DNA of 47,653 bases from an uncultured Verrucomicrobiales bacterium (GTDB lineage: Bacteria; Verrucomicrobiota; Verrucomicrobiia; Verrucomicrobiales; Akkermansiaceae). Location: NCBI GenBank assembly GCA_938008215.1, contig CALLLS010000014.1, positions 1 through 47,653 on the forward strand, written 5' to 3'. The translations under genes and the position numbers were made by a program. A model generated the notes under the pieces. The model had not been told where the DNA came from and did no database searches. It was given only the letters and a program-made list of their open reading frames with translations. Positions 17,847 to 26,278 of this stretch are shown here, piece after piece (within the stretch, counting starts at the first letter, position 1; each line of letters opens with the position of its first letter).

Positions 17847-18806
17847 TTACCCAATAAGTTTCGTGCCGTCAGGGATGTTGAGTTTTTTTCTGGCGAGTTC
17901 TGACTTCGTTTTTGTGGAGCCATCACTAAACCAGGCAAGAAGAGCTGCCCCTAGATAACCAAGTGATGGGATAAAACCAAATGTCATTAACGCGGCAAAA
18001 CCTGCCAGGACAGGAGAAATAAATATGAGCACGCATACTGTTTTAGTAGGTTTCACTTCATAAAAGAATAAAGTGAGCTTCAGTTGGCTCTTTGCAGAAG
18101 CGAGTGCTAAAACTACTAATGCGAAAGAGGCTATAATTCCGTTCAGATAATGCCTAAACAGGTTTGCGTTACCGATTTCTAAAAGGCAGGAGATAAGACA
18201 GAACATGGCTGTATTTCCGATGAGGATAAAAAAGAGAAGGCGATGGGGGATACGTGTGTAACCAGAAATAGCGATTACCATCGCACTGGTGACAGCAGAG
18301 TGAACAATAATGGATAAAATAAGCTCACTGAGGACAAAGATATGCATTCCATTCACCCAATAAGACACAAATGTGTAGGGAATTAATGAGCACAGTGTGA
18401 GGAGACTGAGTGACCAGAGTGCGAAGAACTTTTCAATAACGACGCGGTCACGCTTTAAGCTTGTGAGTATAAGGAGCTCGTTATTTCCCTTTTGAAGCTC
18501 TTGGCTCATCATAGTTATACCAGTGAGTGGGATAATGATGATACTACAAAGTGGAATGAGAGCCCAGAGGTAGCCACAGCTAAAGTTATTGCCAGGGAAT
18601 GGAAAAAACATCGCGGGATTGAGAAAAGCAGAGGTATCAAAATATGGTATAGAGCGCTTACTGGAATAATCTAGAAAGACGGCGAGAATCGCTAAGATAT
18701 GAACGATGGCAAAGGGTATTGTAAAGACGCCTTTCCTTAGTCCTTGCCTTAGCTCCTTCAGTGCTACGCATCCGATCCAGTGGGGGAATTCCTTTTCACC
18801 TAGCAT
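17847..18806 (-). CDS. ABC-2-type permease-like membrane protein
   Basis: A 319-residue polytopic protein. The N-terminal WIGCVALKELRQGLRKGVFTIP resembles the start of ABC-2 permease subunits, which place a charged amphipathic segment before the first helix. The loop MMSQELQKGNNELLILTSLKRDRVVIEKF also matches the ABC-2 pattern after TM2. No ATPase gene is adjacent. Its ATG overlaps the stop of the PPIase gene by one base (TAATG), so the two are translationally coupled. The C-terminal ~25 residues are polar and cytoplasmic. Substrate unknown. Confidence 0.6.
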   Translation of the reverse strand: MLGEKEFPHWIGCVALKELRQGLRKGVFTIPFAIVHILAILAVFLDYSSKRSIPYFDTSAFLNPAMFFPFPGNNFSCGYLWALIPLCSIIIIPLTGITMMSQELQKGNNELLILTSLKRDRVVIEKFFALWSLSLLTLCSLIPYTFVSYWVNGMHIFVLSELILSIIVHSAVTSAMVIAISGYTRIPHRLLFFILIGNTAMFCLISCLLEIGNANLFRHYLNGIIASFALVVLALASAKSQLKLTLFFYEVKPTKTVCVLIFISPVLAGFAALMTFGFIPSLGYLGAALLAWFSDGSTKTKSELARKKLNIPDGTKLIG

Positions 18807-19834
18807 TATCTGTGTTCCTCTTTACTCCAAATGATGACGACGTTCTCTTTCTCTCTATTTCTTAAATGACGCAGGTAGAGGTCTAATCCCTCCTTCCTTT
18901 TTTGGTTCTCTAAGTATGCTCTGAGTTCTTCGTCCTTTCTGCGAACGTAACTCAGAGGCTTCTTCTCTAACACTTCTATATAATGCCACCCAAGTCTACT
19001 CTGTAGGAGTTTGGTTTGGCCTATAGGTAAAGTAAATAAGGAGTCTGCAAGCCCATCGGGGATTCGATCTTTCGTTACCCACCCTAGCTTACCACAATCT
19101 TTTTTAGCGCGCTCATCCTCATTCATAAGGTCGGAAAGCTCTGTAAAAGAGAGCTCACCCGCATCTATTCTAGCAACCTCCGTTTCCAGCTTTTCTTTTA
19201 CTTTCTCAGGATTCTTTTCCCATGTGCTCAGGAAGATATGTCTGAAACGTAGCCTTTCAGGTAAAAGAGCGTCCTCCCGTTCAATACTAGCTAGTTCTGC
19301 GTCGGAGACTTCAGTATTGATTTGGCGGTTTAAATATGCCTGCTGTTCTAGGCTAGCTTCCGATCGTAATTCTAATTCTCCGTCGAGATATCCTTGCCTG
19401 CGCAATGCGTCCTTACGTTCATAACTATCACTAAACTGTAAGTTGCGATGTTCTATCGCGGTCGAAAGCTTCTCATCCGAAAGAGTAGGGAGACCTTGCT
19501 CGTTATGGTGTGTTTTTATCCGTAATAAGTGTCTGGTAATTAAGGCTTGGAGGCAGTGCTCAAATAAAATGGGGTATTCCTTTTTGGTTACTTCCGCGAG
19601 AGTTCGCCCGCGTTTGTAGAGATAGCTTTCCATTTCATACTCTACCTGAGAATCTAATATAGGCTGACCATATACGAGAGCGGACACGCCATCAGCCCTA
19701 AGCTCTGTATAGTTTTTACCCCTTTTTTCTAAAGTCCACTTGTAAATAGGACCTTTAAAAAGGTTGATGTCTAAAAGCATGTAAAGGACTACTACTCCGT
19801 AGATAATGAAGCGGTAGGTAAATCCTTTAGACAT
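18806..19834 (-). CDS. Membrane-anchored parvulin-type peptidyl-prolyl isomerase
   Basis: A 342-residue protein with one N-terminal membrane helix (about 7-24), then a periplasmic SurA-N-like helical region and a parvulin (rotamase) domain at about 190-315. Parvulin marks are RFRHIFLS, FTELSDLMNEDERAKKDCGKLGWV and the SRLGWHYIEVLEKKP end. Such proteins assist folding of secreted proteins. It sits between a small membrane protein (9 bases upstream) and the permease-like gene (1-base overlap), so it is probably the folding helper for that group or for the envelope in general. Confidence 0.82.
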   Translation of the reverse strand: MSKGFTYRFIIYGVVVLYMLLDINLFKGPIYKWTLEKRGKNYTELRADGVSALVYGQPILDSQVEYEMESYLYKRGRTLAEVTKKEYPILFEHCLQALITRHLLRIKTHHNEQGLPTLSDEKLSTAIEHRNLQFSDSYERKDALRRQGYLDGELELRSEASLEQQAYLNRQINTEVSDAELASIEREDALLPERLRFRHIFLSTWEKNPEKVKEKLETEVARIDAGELSFTELSDLMNEDERAKKDCGKLGWVTKDRIPDGLADSLFTLPIGQTKLLQSRLGWHYIEVLEKKPLSYVRRKDEELRAYLENQKRKEGLDLYLRHLRNREKENVVIIWSKEEHR

Positions 19835-19843
19835 CAGTAGCTA

Positions 19844-20449
19844 TTACCAAATAAAGAGGGTGCACGCAAGAACTGCTACCCCATAAAGGAGTCCAGCCCA
19901 AACAAGCGCATTATAGCGTAAGCTTTTAGCAGTCACCCATTTCACAGTATCGCGAAAGAGATACGGCATACCCACACAATACATACCAACTGTGAGAACG
20001 ATGTAGGCGAAAATGGGCAGTAAAATACGGGTTGGCTCATCTTTAAACATACCGCCAATGAGAATAGGTCCCACCGCCATAAGAGCGAGGAGGCCAAGAC
20101 CTCTGACGAATAGAAACTCGCGCACATACAGGCACATGCAGACAAAAAAAGCGGGCACAGCAATCTGTAAAAGGGGCTTCATCGCATTAAACTCTGCGAG
20201 ATTCATAGAAAGCTTAGTCAACAGAGGGATAGAGGATTTTTCTGGAGAGACGAGTAACCAAAACCATCCTAGTCCAAGTCCCATAACGATGACGCCAGCA
20301 TTATAATGGCGCGAGAGCTTTTTGAGCCACTTCTTACAGAAATCCGCCTTTAGAAGCATGAACAGGTGTAAGCCAATAAGGTAGATCGCAACTGGCCAGC
20401 CGATCTGAACCAAGGTCAGTTTCTCATATGGGTGAACTAAGTCAGTCAT
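19844..20449 (-). CDS. Hypothetical polytopic membrane protein
   Basis: A 201-residue protein with about six hydrophobic helices and basic cytoplasmic loops (ADFCKKWLKKLSRHYN, RDTVKWVTAKSLRYN). No family was recognised. It is 9 bases upstream of the PPIase gene on the same strand and so lies in the same operon. Together with the PPIase and permease-like protein, it may form one membrane assembly, but no function can be proposed. Confidence 0.65.
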   Translation of the reverse strand: MTDLVHPYEKLTLVQIGWPVAIYLIGLHLFMLLKADFCKKWLKKLSRHYNAGVIVMGLGLGWFWLLVSPEKSSIPLLTKLSMNLAEFNAMKPLLQIAVPAFFVCMCLYVREFLFVRGLGLLALMAVGPILIGGMFKDEPTRILLPIFAYIVLTVGMYCVGMPYLFRDTVKWVTAKSLRYNALVWAGLLYGVAVLACTLFIW

Positions 20450-20519
20450 TTAATCGGTTGTTAGGTTGAGTTAGCAACTGCGTAAAGAGTTTTTTGAGAG
20501 AGCACGGTGCAAGTAGCGA

Positions 20520-21161
20520 CTATAGAGGAGGAAGGATGAGTTCATCTCCTGGCTGAATGTCTATCTCACCACCCAAGAAAGTGTAATACATCACATCTGC
20601 AATTGCTTTTTCACTTTCTACGGTGGAGACCTTTAATTGTCCGACTATGCCCGTGTTTCTGCGGATGGCAAGCGTCACTCCTGATTGCACATTTTCGTAG
20701 TTGATGACATTAATGGCTGCGAATTGATCTTGCGGATAATACTTTTCTACCGTTGCCATGACCATTGCTTGAGAAATGAGTTTTGCGCGCCGCTCTAACC
20801 TCTTTTTATCATTTGGATCCATTTCTGGCTCGATCACCTCTTGTGCTTCTTCAGCCTCATTTTGTTTAGCCTGGAGTCTAGCTTGCTCCTCCGCTAAGCG
20901 TGCTTTTTCTTCCTGTAGCTTCTCAGTCTTAAGCGTATCTAATTCCGATTTTAGGGCATTCATCTCCTCTCTCGTATCAATATCTTTTTGTGGTGAATAA
21001 TCGACGATTGAAGTCTGCTGTAAAAGTGAGAGCTCTGTGCGTAACTTCTCCTTTTCATGAATATTTGCTGAAGAGCCTATTTTCATAGAGCCAAAAGAAA
21101 ACGCAAAAACTCCCACTAAGATGAGAGCTGTTACTCCGATTAACATTGATACTGCGTTCAT
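20520..21161 (-). CDS. Membrane-anchored coiled-coil protein of unknown function
   Basis: A 213-residue protein: one N-terminal transmembrane helix (about 5-26), a Glu/Lys-rich coiled coil (about 38-130, including KARLAEEQARLQAKQNEAEE), and a compact C-terminal region (about 140-213) ending GDELILPPL. The C-terminal part appears globular, with alternating hydrophobic pattern, and is not recognised. It is 70 bases upstream of the small membrane protein on the same strand and could be the first gene of the PPIase/permease operon; it diverges from the ftsW-type gene. Confidence 0.65.
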   Translation of the reverse strand: MNAVSMLIGVTALILVGVFAFSFGSMKIGSSANIHEKEKLRTELSLLQQTSIVDYSPQKDIDTREEMNALKSELDTLKTEKLQEEKARLAEEQARLQAKQNEAEEAQEVIEPEMDPNDKKRLERRAKLISQAMVMATVEKYYPQDQFAAINVINYENVQSGVTLAIRRNTGIVGQLKVSTVESEKAIADVMYYTFLGGEIDIQPGDELILPPL

Positions 21162-21265
21162 TTTAAACCCCTATTCCTACCATTCTCAAAGTTCCATTAG
21201 ACTGTAAAGAAGAGAAATACAACGCTTGCCTGTTTACCTAAACTATCAGTAATCTCAGTTGAGCA

Positions 21266-22417
21266 ATGTCATCCTATAGCAGATACAGTATTTTTTTACT
21301 CCTTACCGCCGTTGTCGGTCTAGTAGGGCTGGGTTTAGTGATGCTGGCCTCTACTAGTCCATGGGCAGAACCAGAACACATGGAATATGCCCATGTAAAA
21401 AAACAAATGATCTTTCTTGTTCTGGGTATTATAGCATCTGTCGTAGCTGCGGCTACTCCGCTCGCGTTACTTGAGAAATTTTGGTGGGTTTTCCTCGGAG
21501 GGTCATGCATTCTTTTAGCTCTTTGCTACATTCCCGGAATAGGGATAGAGGTGAATGGAGCGAGAAGGTGGATTAGGTTCCCGCTTTTAGGTCAATTTCA
21601 GCCCTCAGAGGCTGCAAAAGTCGCGATCATTATCTCCTTAGCGATGTGGATGGCGCGTCAACAAGCAGACCCTCAGAACTTTTTTAAGGGGTATTTGATA
21701 CCACTTATAGGACTCGCTATACCTGCTGGTCTTATCTTTTTTGAAAAAGACATGGGAACAACAGCGGTCGTGGTAGGCTCTGCATTTCTTATACTCTTTG
21801 TGGCAGGGAGTAGACCTGTATTACTCGTTGGGACAGCGGTTGTAGGTATTATCGGCTTGATTGCCTTCGTTAATTTTAGCGGCGGAAATAGGGCAGAGCG
21901 TCTCTTATCATTCCGTAATTTAGAAGCTACTAGGCTGGAACATGGGTTACAGCAATGGCGTTCATTATTGGCTTTTGCCTCTGGTGGGGTGGAAGGTGTA
22001 GGGCTAGGAAATGGGGCAGAGAAACATGGCTACTTACCGTTTGCTCATACCGACTTCATTTACCCGATCATAGGAGAGGAACTAGGGCTCATGGGAACGC
22101 TCCCTGTAATCCTAGCTTTTGTTTTTATATCGGCTGCAGGTATTCTCATCGCATCTCGGAGCTCCACCCAATTTGGCTCTCTGTTGGCAGTGGGGTTAAC
22201 CGCAAACATCGTTATTCCTGCCGCGATGAATATCGGGGTGACGACTGCGATGCTTCCTAATACTGGGCTACCCCTTCCCTTTGTGAGTTATGGAGGCACT
22301 AACCTTATTTTCACGCTTGTGAGCGTAGGGATTATCTGTGGAATTTATTTCCGCACCCCTAAGAAAGAGGCTCCCTCCATTTCTCTTAAAAGAAAGCGCC
22401 GAATTATGAGGCTATAG
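21266..22417 (+). CDS. ftsW: FtsW/RodA/SpoVE-family peptidoglycan glycosyltransferase
   Basis: SEDS-family polytopic enzyme that polymerises lipid II, in septation (FtsW) or elongation (RodA). Family marks in the 383 residues: GARRWIRFPLLGQFQPSEAAKVA, FEKDMGTT (with the catalytic-type aspartate), YLPFAHTDFIYPIIGEELGL and the C-terminal LPLPFVSYGGTNLI. The wording fits FtsW slightly better than RodA, but no cell-division or murein genes are nearby to decide. Its last 14 bases overlap the end of the convergent GT4 gene. Confidence 0.88.
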   Translation: MSSYSRYSIFLLLTAVVGLVGLGLVMLASTSPWAEPEHMEYAHVKKQMIFLVLGIIASVVAAATPLALLEKFWWVFLGGSCILLALCYIPGIGIEVNGARRWIRFPLLGQFQPSEAAKVAIIISLAMWMARQQADPQNFFKGYLIPLIGLAIPAGLIFFEKDMGTTAVVVGSAFLILFVAGSRPVLLVGTAVVGIIGLIAFVNFSGGNRAERLLSFRNLEATRLEHGLQQWRSLLAFASGGVEGVGLGNGAEKHGYLPFAHTDFIYPIIGEELGLMGTLPVILAFVFISAAGILIASRSSTQFGSLLAVGLTANIVIPAAMNIGVTTAMLPNTGLPLPFVSYGGTNLIFTLVSVGIICGIYFRTPKKEAPSISLKRKRRIMRL

Positions 22418-23441
22418 CTTTTCGATAAACCGCCTCTACTTTCTCTACCATTCGGTCTAAATCTAAATCTCGATCTGCGGTTTCAAAAATGGGAGTCATA
22501 TTTGTTTTATATACGCTGGGGTCTTTTAGGTAATGATTAAGAGATTGAGCGATTCTATCTATCGTCGTTTCTTTTATGAGTTGCGCATCGGCTAAAAACT
22601 CGGGCGCATAGCCTACCTTTGTTGAGATGACGGCACATTGCGCACGAAGAGCCTCTGCTAGAGTATACGGACCGCCTTCATTCCGACTGGAGATGAAGAA
22701 GCAGTCTGCAAGTAGCATAAGCCCGAGAACTTCCTCAGGCTTAATGAAGCCTGGCGTCCAGATGCGTTTAGAGAGGTTATGCTTCTTAATGATGCCATTA
22801 AGCAACTCTTGATCTCTTCCCTCACCAATAAGCCATAGATAGCAATCCTGCGTTCGTGCGAATGCCTCTAAAAGGAGGTCAAAGCCCTTAGCCTCCACGA
22901 ATCGTGCCGCGGCATAAATGATAGGCTTTCCAGACTCCAAGAACGGTGGCTTTAATGCGAGTCCCAATTCTTTATGCGCAGGATTTGAGGGGGCGACCGC
23001 ATTCCAAATCACATGTGCGTCTTTGAGAGGGAGAGAGTCCGCCACCATTTGGCTGGCACAAATGACTTCATCAAAGCGATTAAAAACGGTCTGGTTACTT
23101 TTCAGGTTTTGGACTGTCGCAATCTTTTTGCTTTTTATCTTCAGCCTTCCTACCACATGGCCCGGCTTATTGGCGTGGGCATGAACGATATGCGGATTTA
23201 GTTCCTTAATGATGTTTTGTAATTGCCACTTAAGACGAAAGTCTTTCCTCCCTCGCTCCAACTTAGCATCCATGGTTTTTACCCCATCTCCAAATTTACC
23301 TAAATATGCCTGCGTGGTGAGAACGAATACCTCATGCCCTTGCCGTGCTTGCTTGTTAGCTAGGTCTATGACGTTCTTCTCTAAGCCACCGATTTCCTTA
23401 TGGCTTGCTAGGACATGGCAAATAGATAGGTGATTGCTCAT
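22404..23441 (-). CDS. Glycosyltransferase family 4 (GT-B)
   Basis: A 345-residue retaining GT4 enzyme. The N-terminal LASHKEIGGLEKNVIDLANKQ with AHANKPGHV is the donor/acceptor half, and EGGPYTLAEAL carries the E-x7-E motif of the nucleotide-sugar site. Likely transfers a sugar in lipopolysaccharide core or O-chain assembly on the inner-membrane inner face. It is last in a four-gene minus-strand group (GT2, YrbL-like kinase, GT8-like, GT4), 1 base after the GT8-like stop. Donor sugar cannot be told. Confidence 0.87.
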   Translation of the reverse strand: MSNHLSICHVLASHKEIGGLEKNVIDLANKQARQGHEVFVLTTQAYLGKFGDGVKTMDAKLERGRKDFRLKWQLQNIIKELNPHIVHAHANKPGHVVGRLKIKSKKIATVQNLKSNQTVFNRFDEVICASQMVADSLPLKDAHVIWNAVAPSNPAHKELGLALKPPFLESGKPIIYAAARFVEAKGFDLLLEAFARTQDCYLWLIGEGRDQELLNGIIKKHNLSKRIWTPGFIKPEEVLGLMLLADCFFISSRNEGGPYTLAEALRAQCAVISTKVGYAPEFLADAQLIKETTIDRIAQSLNHYLKDPSVYKTNMTPIFETADRDLDLDRMVEKVEAVYRKAIAS

Positions 23442-23442
23442 T

Positions 23443-24453
23443 TTATTGACACCATGAGGCGATCGTTTTTTGGAGGGCTTGTAATTCTGGAGAGGTTATT
23501 TGGCTCTCTTCTAGTCTGGTCAGCTTTTTATTTTTTCCTAAAAACTTGTAGAATAATTTCTTCATCCATGAACCTGCAGAACTGGAGGCATAGTTTTTTA
23601 GTTCTGGTAAGGACTTACCATTTAAAATTGCTTCAGCCGTCCTAAAAACAGTCTCGCGCGCTACCTCAGAGAACCCTCCCTCATTCCAAGGCTTGGGATT
23701 ACTAATAAAATGAAAGTTTTTCCGATCAGACAAATGCTTAAATCGGCTGTTATCCTTACAAAAATAATTAAAAGATTCATCTAAAAGAAGACAGTCTCCT
23801 TTAATGAAGGTGTTTAGGAGCGTCTGGTCATGCTTAAACTTTTTCACACCTTTAAAGCGTTCGTGAGCTTTTTCAGGGTTCAGATCTTGGAGAAACTCTA
23901 GGAACCTTGAAAACGAAAAGCGAGTGCGATCAAAAACCATATACCCACTGTTCAGGTAGGGGAGCTCCTTCTCTTCCGCCTGCAAAGGCGACAGGTGATT
24001 CACGTAGAAATCGTTCCCTAAGGTGTTATAGTCTTGATCAACAACTCCCGCGATCATACGCCCAGAACCCTCTAATTTTTCCACGGTAGATCTTAAACTT
24101 TTAAAGTGAAGCATATCCGCATCAGCAAAGACTAAAAATCGCGTCTCTACTAAATCTATCGCCTCTATGAATGCATAAGCCGCATAGCTGTCCCAATGGG
24201 GTGGAAAGGGATGCCAGCGCTTCAGGTTCACCTCTAAAAAGCGGCAGGTGAGGTCTATTTCCTGCTTCTTAGAGAACTCCCTCATTTCTAATGAAAGCTC
24301 GCCTTTAAATGACTGTTTTAAACCGCAGTCCATGACGTTTAGATTTAATGGAGCAAGATCTTTATTAGAGATAGTAAAGGATTTAAGCAGGGCGGAGAGT
24401 CCCTCGTGATACCCATCATCTGCGGCAGTTACAAAGCTGATTCCTTTTTTCAT
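23443..24453 (-). CDS. Glycosyltransferase family 8-like protein (GT-A)
   Basis: A 336-residue protein with GT-A features: N-terminal GISFVTAADDGYHEGLSALLKS, the metal-binding DAD at 111-113 (VFADADML), the acceptor-loop segment YLNSGYMVFD, and HFISNPKPWNEG near residue 230, matching the late HxxGxxKPW-type motif of GT8 enzymes. The C-terminal basic helix (SWMKKLFYKFLGKNKKL) could associate with the membrane. Its start overlaps the YrbL-like gene stop by one base. Probably adds a hexose or related sugar to a surface glycan. Confidence 0.78.
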   Translation of the reverse strand: MKKGISFVTAADDGYHEGLSALLKSFTISNKDLAPLNLNVMDCGLKQSFKGELSLEMREFSKKQEIDLTCRFLEVNLKRWHPFPPHWDSYAAYAFIEAIDLVETRFLVFADADMLHFKSLRSTVEKLEGSGRMIAGVVDQDYNTLGNDFYVNHLSPLQAEEKELPYLNSGYMVFDRTRFSFSRFLEFLQDLNPEKAHERFKGVKKFKHDQTLLNTFIKGDCLLLDESFNYFCKDNSRFKHLSDRKNFHFISNPKPWNEGGFSEVARETVFRTAEAILNGKSLPELKNYASSSAGSWMKKLFYKFLGKNKKLTRLEESQITSPELQALQKTIASWCQ

Positions 24454-25055
24454 TAGGAGCCACCCTCCTTACTAGCCTCTCTCTGGAGATTTCTGACTTC
24501 TTCAGCAAAGGGTTGAAACTTCCGATACAGTTTCTTTCTCGCGAAGTAGGGATGGAGCTCCGTTAATTTAAGGAATGCTCCCTCTCCTAATCCATCCACG
24601 AGAGCGAAGACAGATTTCATTTCCTGTGTTTCATCGTACGAAATAACGAGAATATTTTCCGAGTTGAGCTCACTTATAATCACCGCGCTTTCGCGTAAAT
24701 CTTGGTAAAGCTTAACTATAAGTTTATTTACACTTCCTGAGGTAGGGCGATCTTTAGCGATGAATTCTTTAAGAGTTAAATATTGTGCTCCACATTCTTT
24801 AGACACTCTATCAAAGATGTAACCTATACCTTCATTGGTCTGAACCGTTCCGTAGTATGTAGGAATAAGTAATTTTTCAGTGACCTTTCTATTCTTTTTT
24901 CTTAGCCTTGTAAATTCCCGCAACTCTTTTTTCAGTTCTTTAGGGTTAGATTTCGGATTAGAAATTTTTACCACCCGTGATGGGTCTTCAGGATGAACGT
25001 AGCACTGCTTATTGCGTCCTTTTCCAATAAATTGTGCCTGAGTAAGATCTATCAT
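24453..25055 (-). CDS. YrbL-family kinase-like protein 1
   Basis: A 200-residue member of the YrbL family, a small protein-kinase-like fold. Kinase-like parts: glycine loop GKGRNKQCY (11-19), a probable ATP-contacting lysine in RVVKIS (K30), a degenerate catalytic loop ELNSENILV (129-137), and DGLGE (154-158) in place of DFG. The classic catalytic aspartate is replaced by glutamate E129 or is absent. YrbL is part of the PhoP regulon in enterobacteria; its function is unsettled. Here it lies inside a glycosyltransferase operon, and a paralogue starts the diverging group, so a role in phosphorylating a glycan or lipid-linked sugar is plausible inference. Confidence 0.75.
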   Translation of the reverse strand: MIDLTQAQFIGKGRNKQCYVHPEDPSRVVKISNPKSNPKELKKELREFTRLRKKNRKVTEKLLIPTYYGTVQTNEGIGYIFDRVSKECGAQYLTLKEFIAKDRPTSGSVNKLIVKLYQDLRESAVIISELNSENILVISYDETQEMKSVFALVDGLGEGAFLKLTELHPYFARKKLYRKFQPFAEEVRNLQREASKEGGS

Positions 25056-25078
25056 TACGATGAAGTTAAATTCCTATT

Positions 25079-25855
25079 TTAAGGTTTTATATTCAAATGT
25101 CTTTCCAGCATTTTAACATCTGTGAGCCATCTGGAGAAGGCGACTACACTTGCAACCGCCCAAGAGTAGATCCCGTATCGCCACATCCCACGTCTAAAAA
25201 GGTTTCTCGCTAAATAAAATGGAAAGAGAAAGAGAATACGCAGGACAATAATGGGATAAGGCTTTAATTTTTTTTCCTCAGCTCTCATGGTCGATGCTCG
25301 GTTTAGCTTACTCATAAGAAAGAAAATATTGGGGAATGAATAATGCTCTAGGTGGCCTCCAAGTTTAATGATCTTCGCTCCTTTAGGAACTTTCAAGTTT
25401 GACCATACTTCACTAGCAGGACATCTGAAGTGCTTTTTATTGTATAGCTTATCACGGTAATCTGCAGCACCGTATTCCCAGAGGCATCCTGTAGGGTCTA
25501 CGGTAGCGACCTTAATAGAGTAGATGACACTGGGATCTGCACCTAATTTGAAGAGCTCTGTGATGGCTTTAGCGAGCTCCTCCGAGATTACTTCATCCGC
25601 ATCCACGTCTAAGACCCAGTCATTCTTAGCTGCATCTTCTGCAATTCTCTTTTGAAACCCTTCTCCTAACCATGGCTGTAAGATCACTTTTGCTCCTGCG
25701 GTGTTCGCAATTTCTCTTGTGTCATCTGTGGATTCAGAGTCTATCACGATCACTTCATCACAGAGCTTCATAGCTGCGCAAACAGTGGCTTCGATTCTAG
25801 AAGCTTCATTTTTAGTCCTTATGTAGCAACTAATGGGAAGAGGAGAGGTTTGCAT
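25079..25855 (-). CDS. Glycosyltransferase family 2, LPS-core KdtX/WaaE-like
   Basis: GT2 enzyme with ISCYIRTKNEASRIEATV at the N-terminus, donor motif VIDSESTDDT, metal-binding DVDADEVIS, and the late stretch GGHLEHYSFPN. This pattern matches the WaaE/KdtX group, which adds glucose or a related sugar to the LPS inner core. ATG at 25855 was chosen (258 residues) because the family begins close to that point; a longer reading from TTG at 25936 adds 27 non-matching residues (MAFHEGKNPLHLVRQ...). It is first in the minus-strand glycosyltransferase group and 23 bases before the YrbL-like gene. Confidence 0.82.
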   Translation of the reverse strand: MQTSPLPISCYIRTKNEASRIEATVCAAMKLCDEVIVIDSESTDDTREIANTAGAKVILQPWLGEGFQKRIAEDAAKNDWVLDVDADEVISEELAKAITELFKLGADPSVIYSIKVATVDPTGCLWEYGAADYRDKLYNKKHFRCPASEVWSNLKVPKGAKIIKLGGHLEHYSFPNIFFLMSKLNRASTMRAEEKKLKPYPIIVLRILFLFPFYLARNLFRRGMWRYGIYSWAVASVVAFSRWLTDVKMLERHLNIKP

Positions 25856-26008
25856 TATATTTAAGGGTGCAGGTAGTCTTTTATCTAGGTTTTGTCTAAC
25901 TAAGTGAAGAGGATTTTTCCCCTCATGAAAAGCCAATTAAAGCAGCATGTCTAAGATGTTTTTACAGGAACGGAGCAATTCCCAGAATTATAATATCTTT
26001 CATACTAC

Positions 26009-26145
26009 ACGTTAAAAAACGTACTAGGGTAAAGCCTCCCTTAGAAACGGCGGTTTTGTCAAAACCGCCCTACCAATTTGCTTGTAATATATGGCGAAGC
26101 GGTAGGGAGGATTCGATGAATCCTCCGCTTATGAAAAATGTCGTA
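26009..26145 (+). repeat. Dispersed palindromic (REP/MITE-like) repeat, copy A
   Basis: About 137 bp with two hairpins: GGCGGTTTTG-T-CAAAACCGCC (26049-26069, perfect 10-bp stem) and GGAGGATTC-GAT-GAATCCTCC (26106-26126, perfect 9-bp stem). CCCTACC next to the first can pair with GGTAGGG next to the second, so the whole could fold as a three-way junction. The flanks (ACGTTAAAAAACGT and AAAAATGTCGT) correspond to ends of copy B. It occupies most of the 342- to 423-bp gap between the divergent GT2 and YrbL-like genes. The rest of that gap shows no gene. Confidence 0.75.
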
Positions 26146-26224
26146 TTGTGTGAATATCTTTAATTTAGCCTCTGTTTTGTCAAAATATTTGGTTATATTT
26201 CTTTATTGTGTAAAATGTAGTCCT

Positions 26225-26235
26225 GTGTGCCACAC
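26225..26235. promoter_or_regulatory. Short palindrome upstream of YrbL-like gene 2
   Basis: GTGTGCCACAC is a perfect 5-1-5 inverted repeat 43-54 bases upstream of the YrbL-like start, just before an AT-rich stretch with TATAGT at 26254-26259 that could be a -10 box. Operator-like position, but no named regulator fits. Confidence 0.25.
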
Positions 26236-26278
26236 GGTTAGTATAGATTTAGATATAGTCTGGAAATAAAAACCTAAT

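Noticed and set aside
25856-25936. N-terminal extension of the WaaE-like glycosyltransferase from TTG
   Set aside because: 27 extra residues before the conserved GT2 start; the ATG at 25855 fits the family better.
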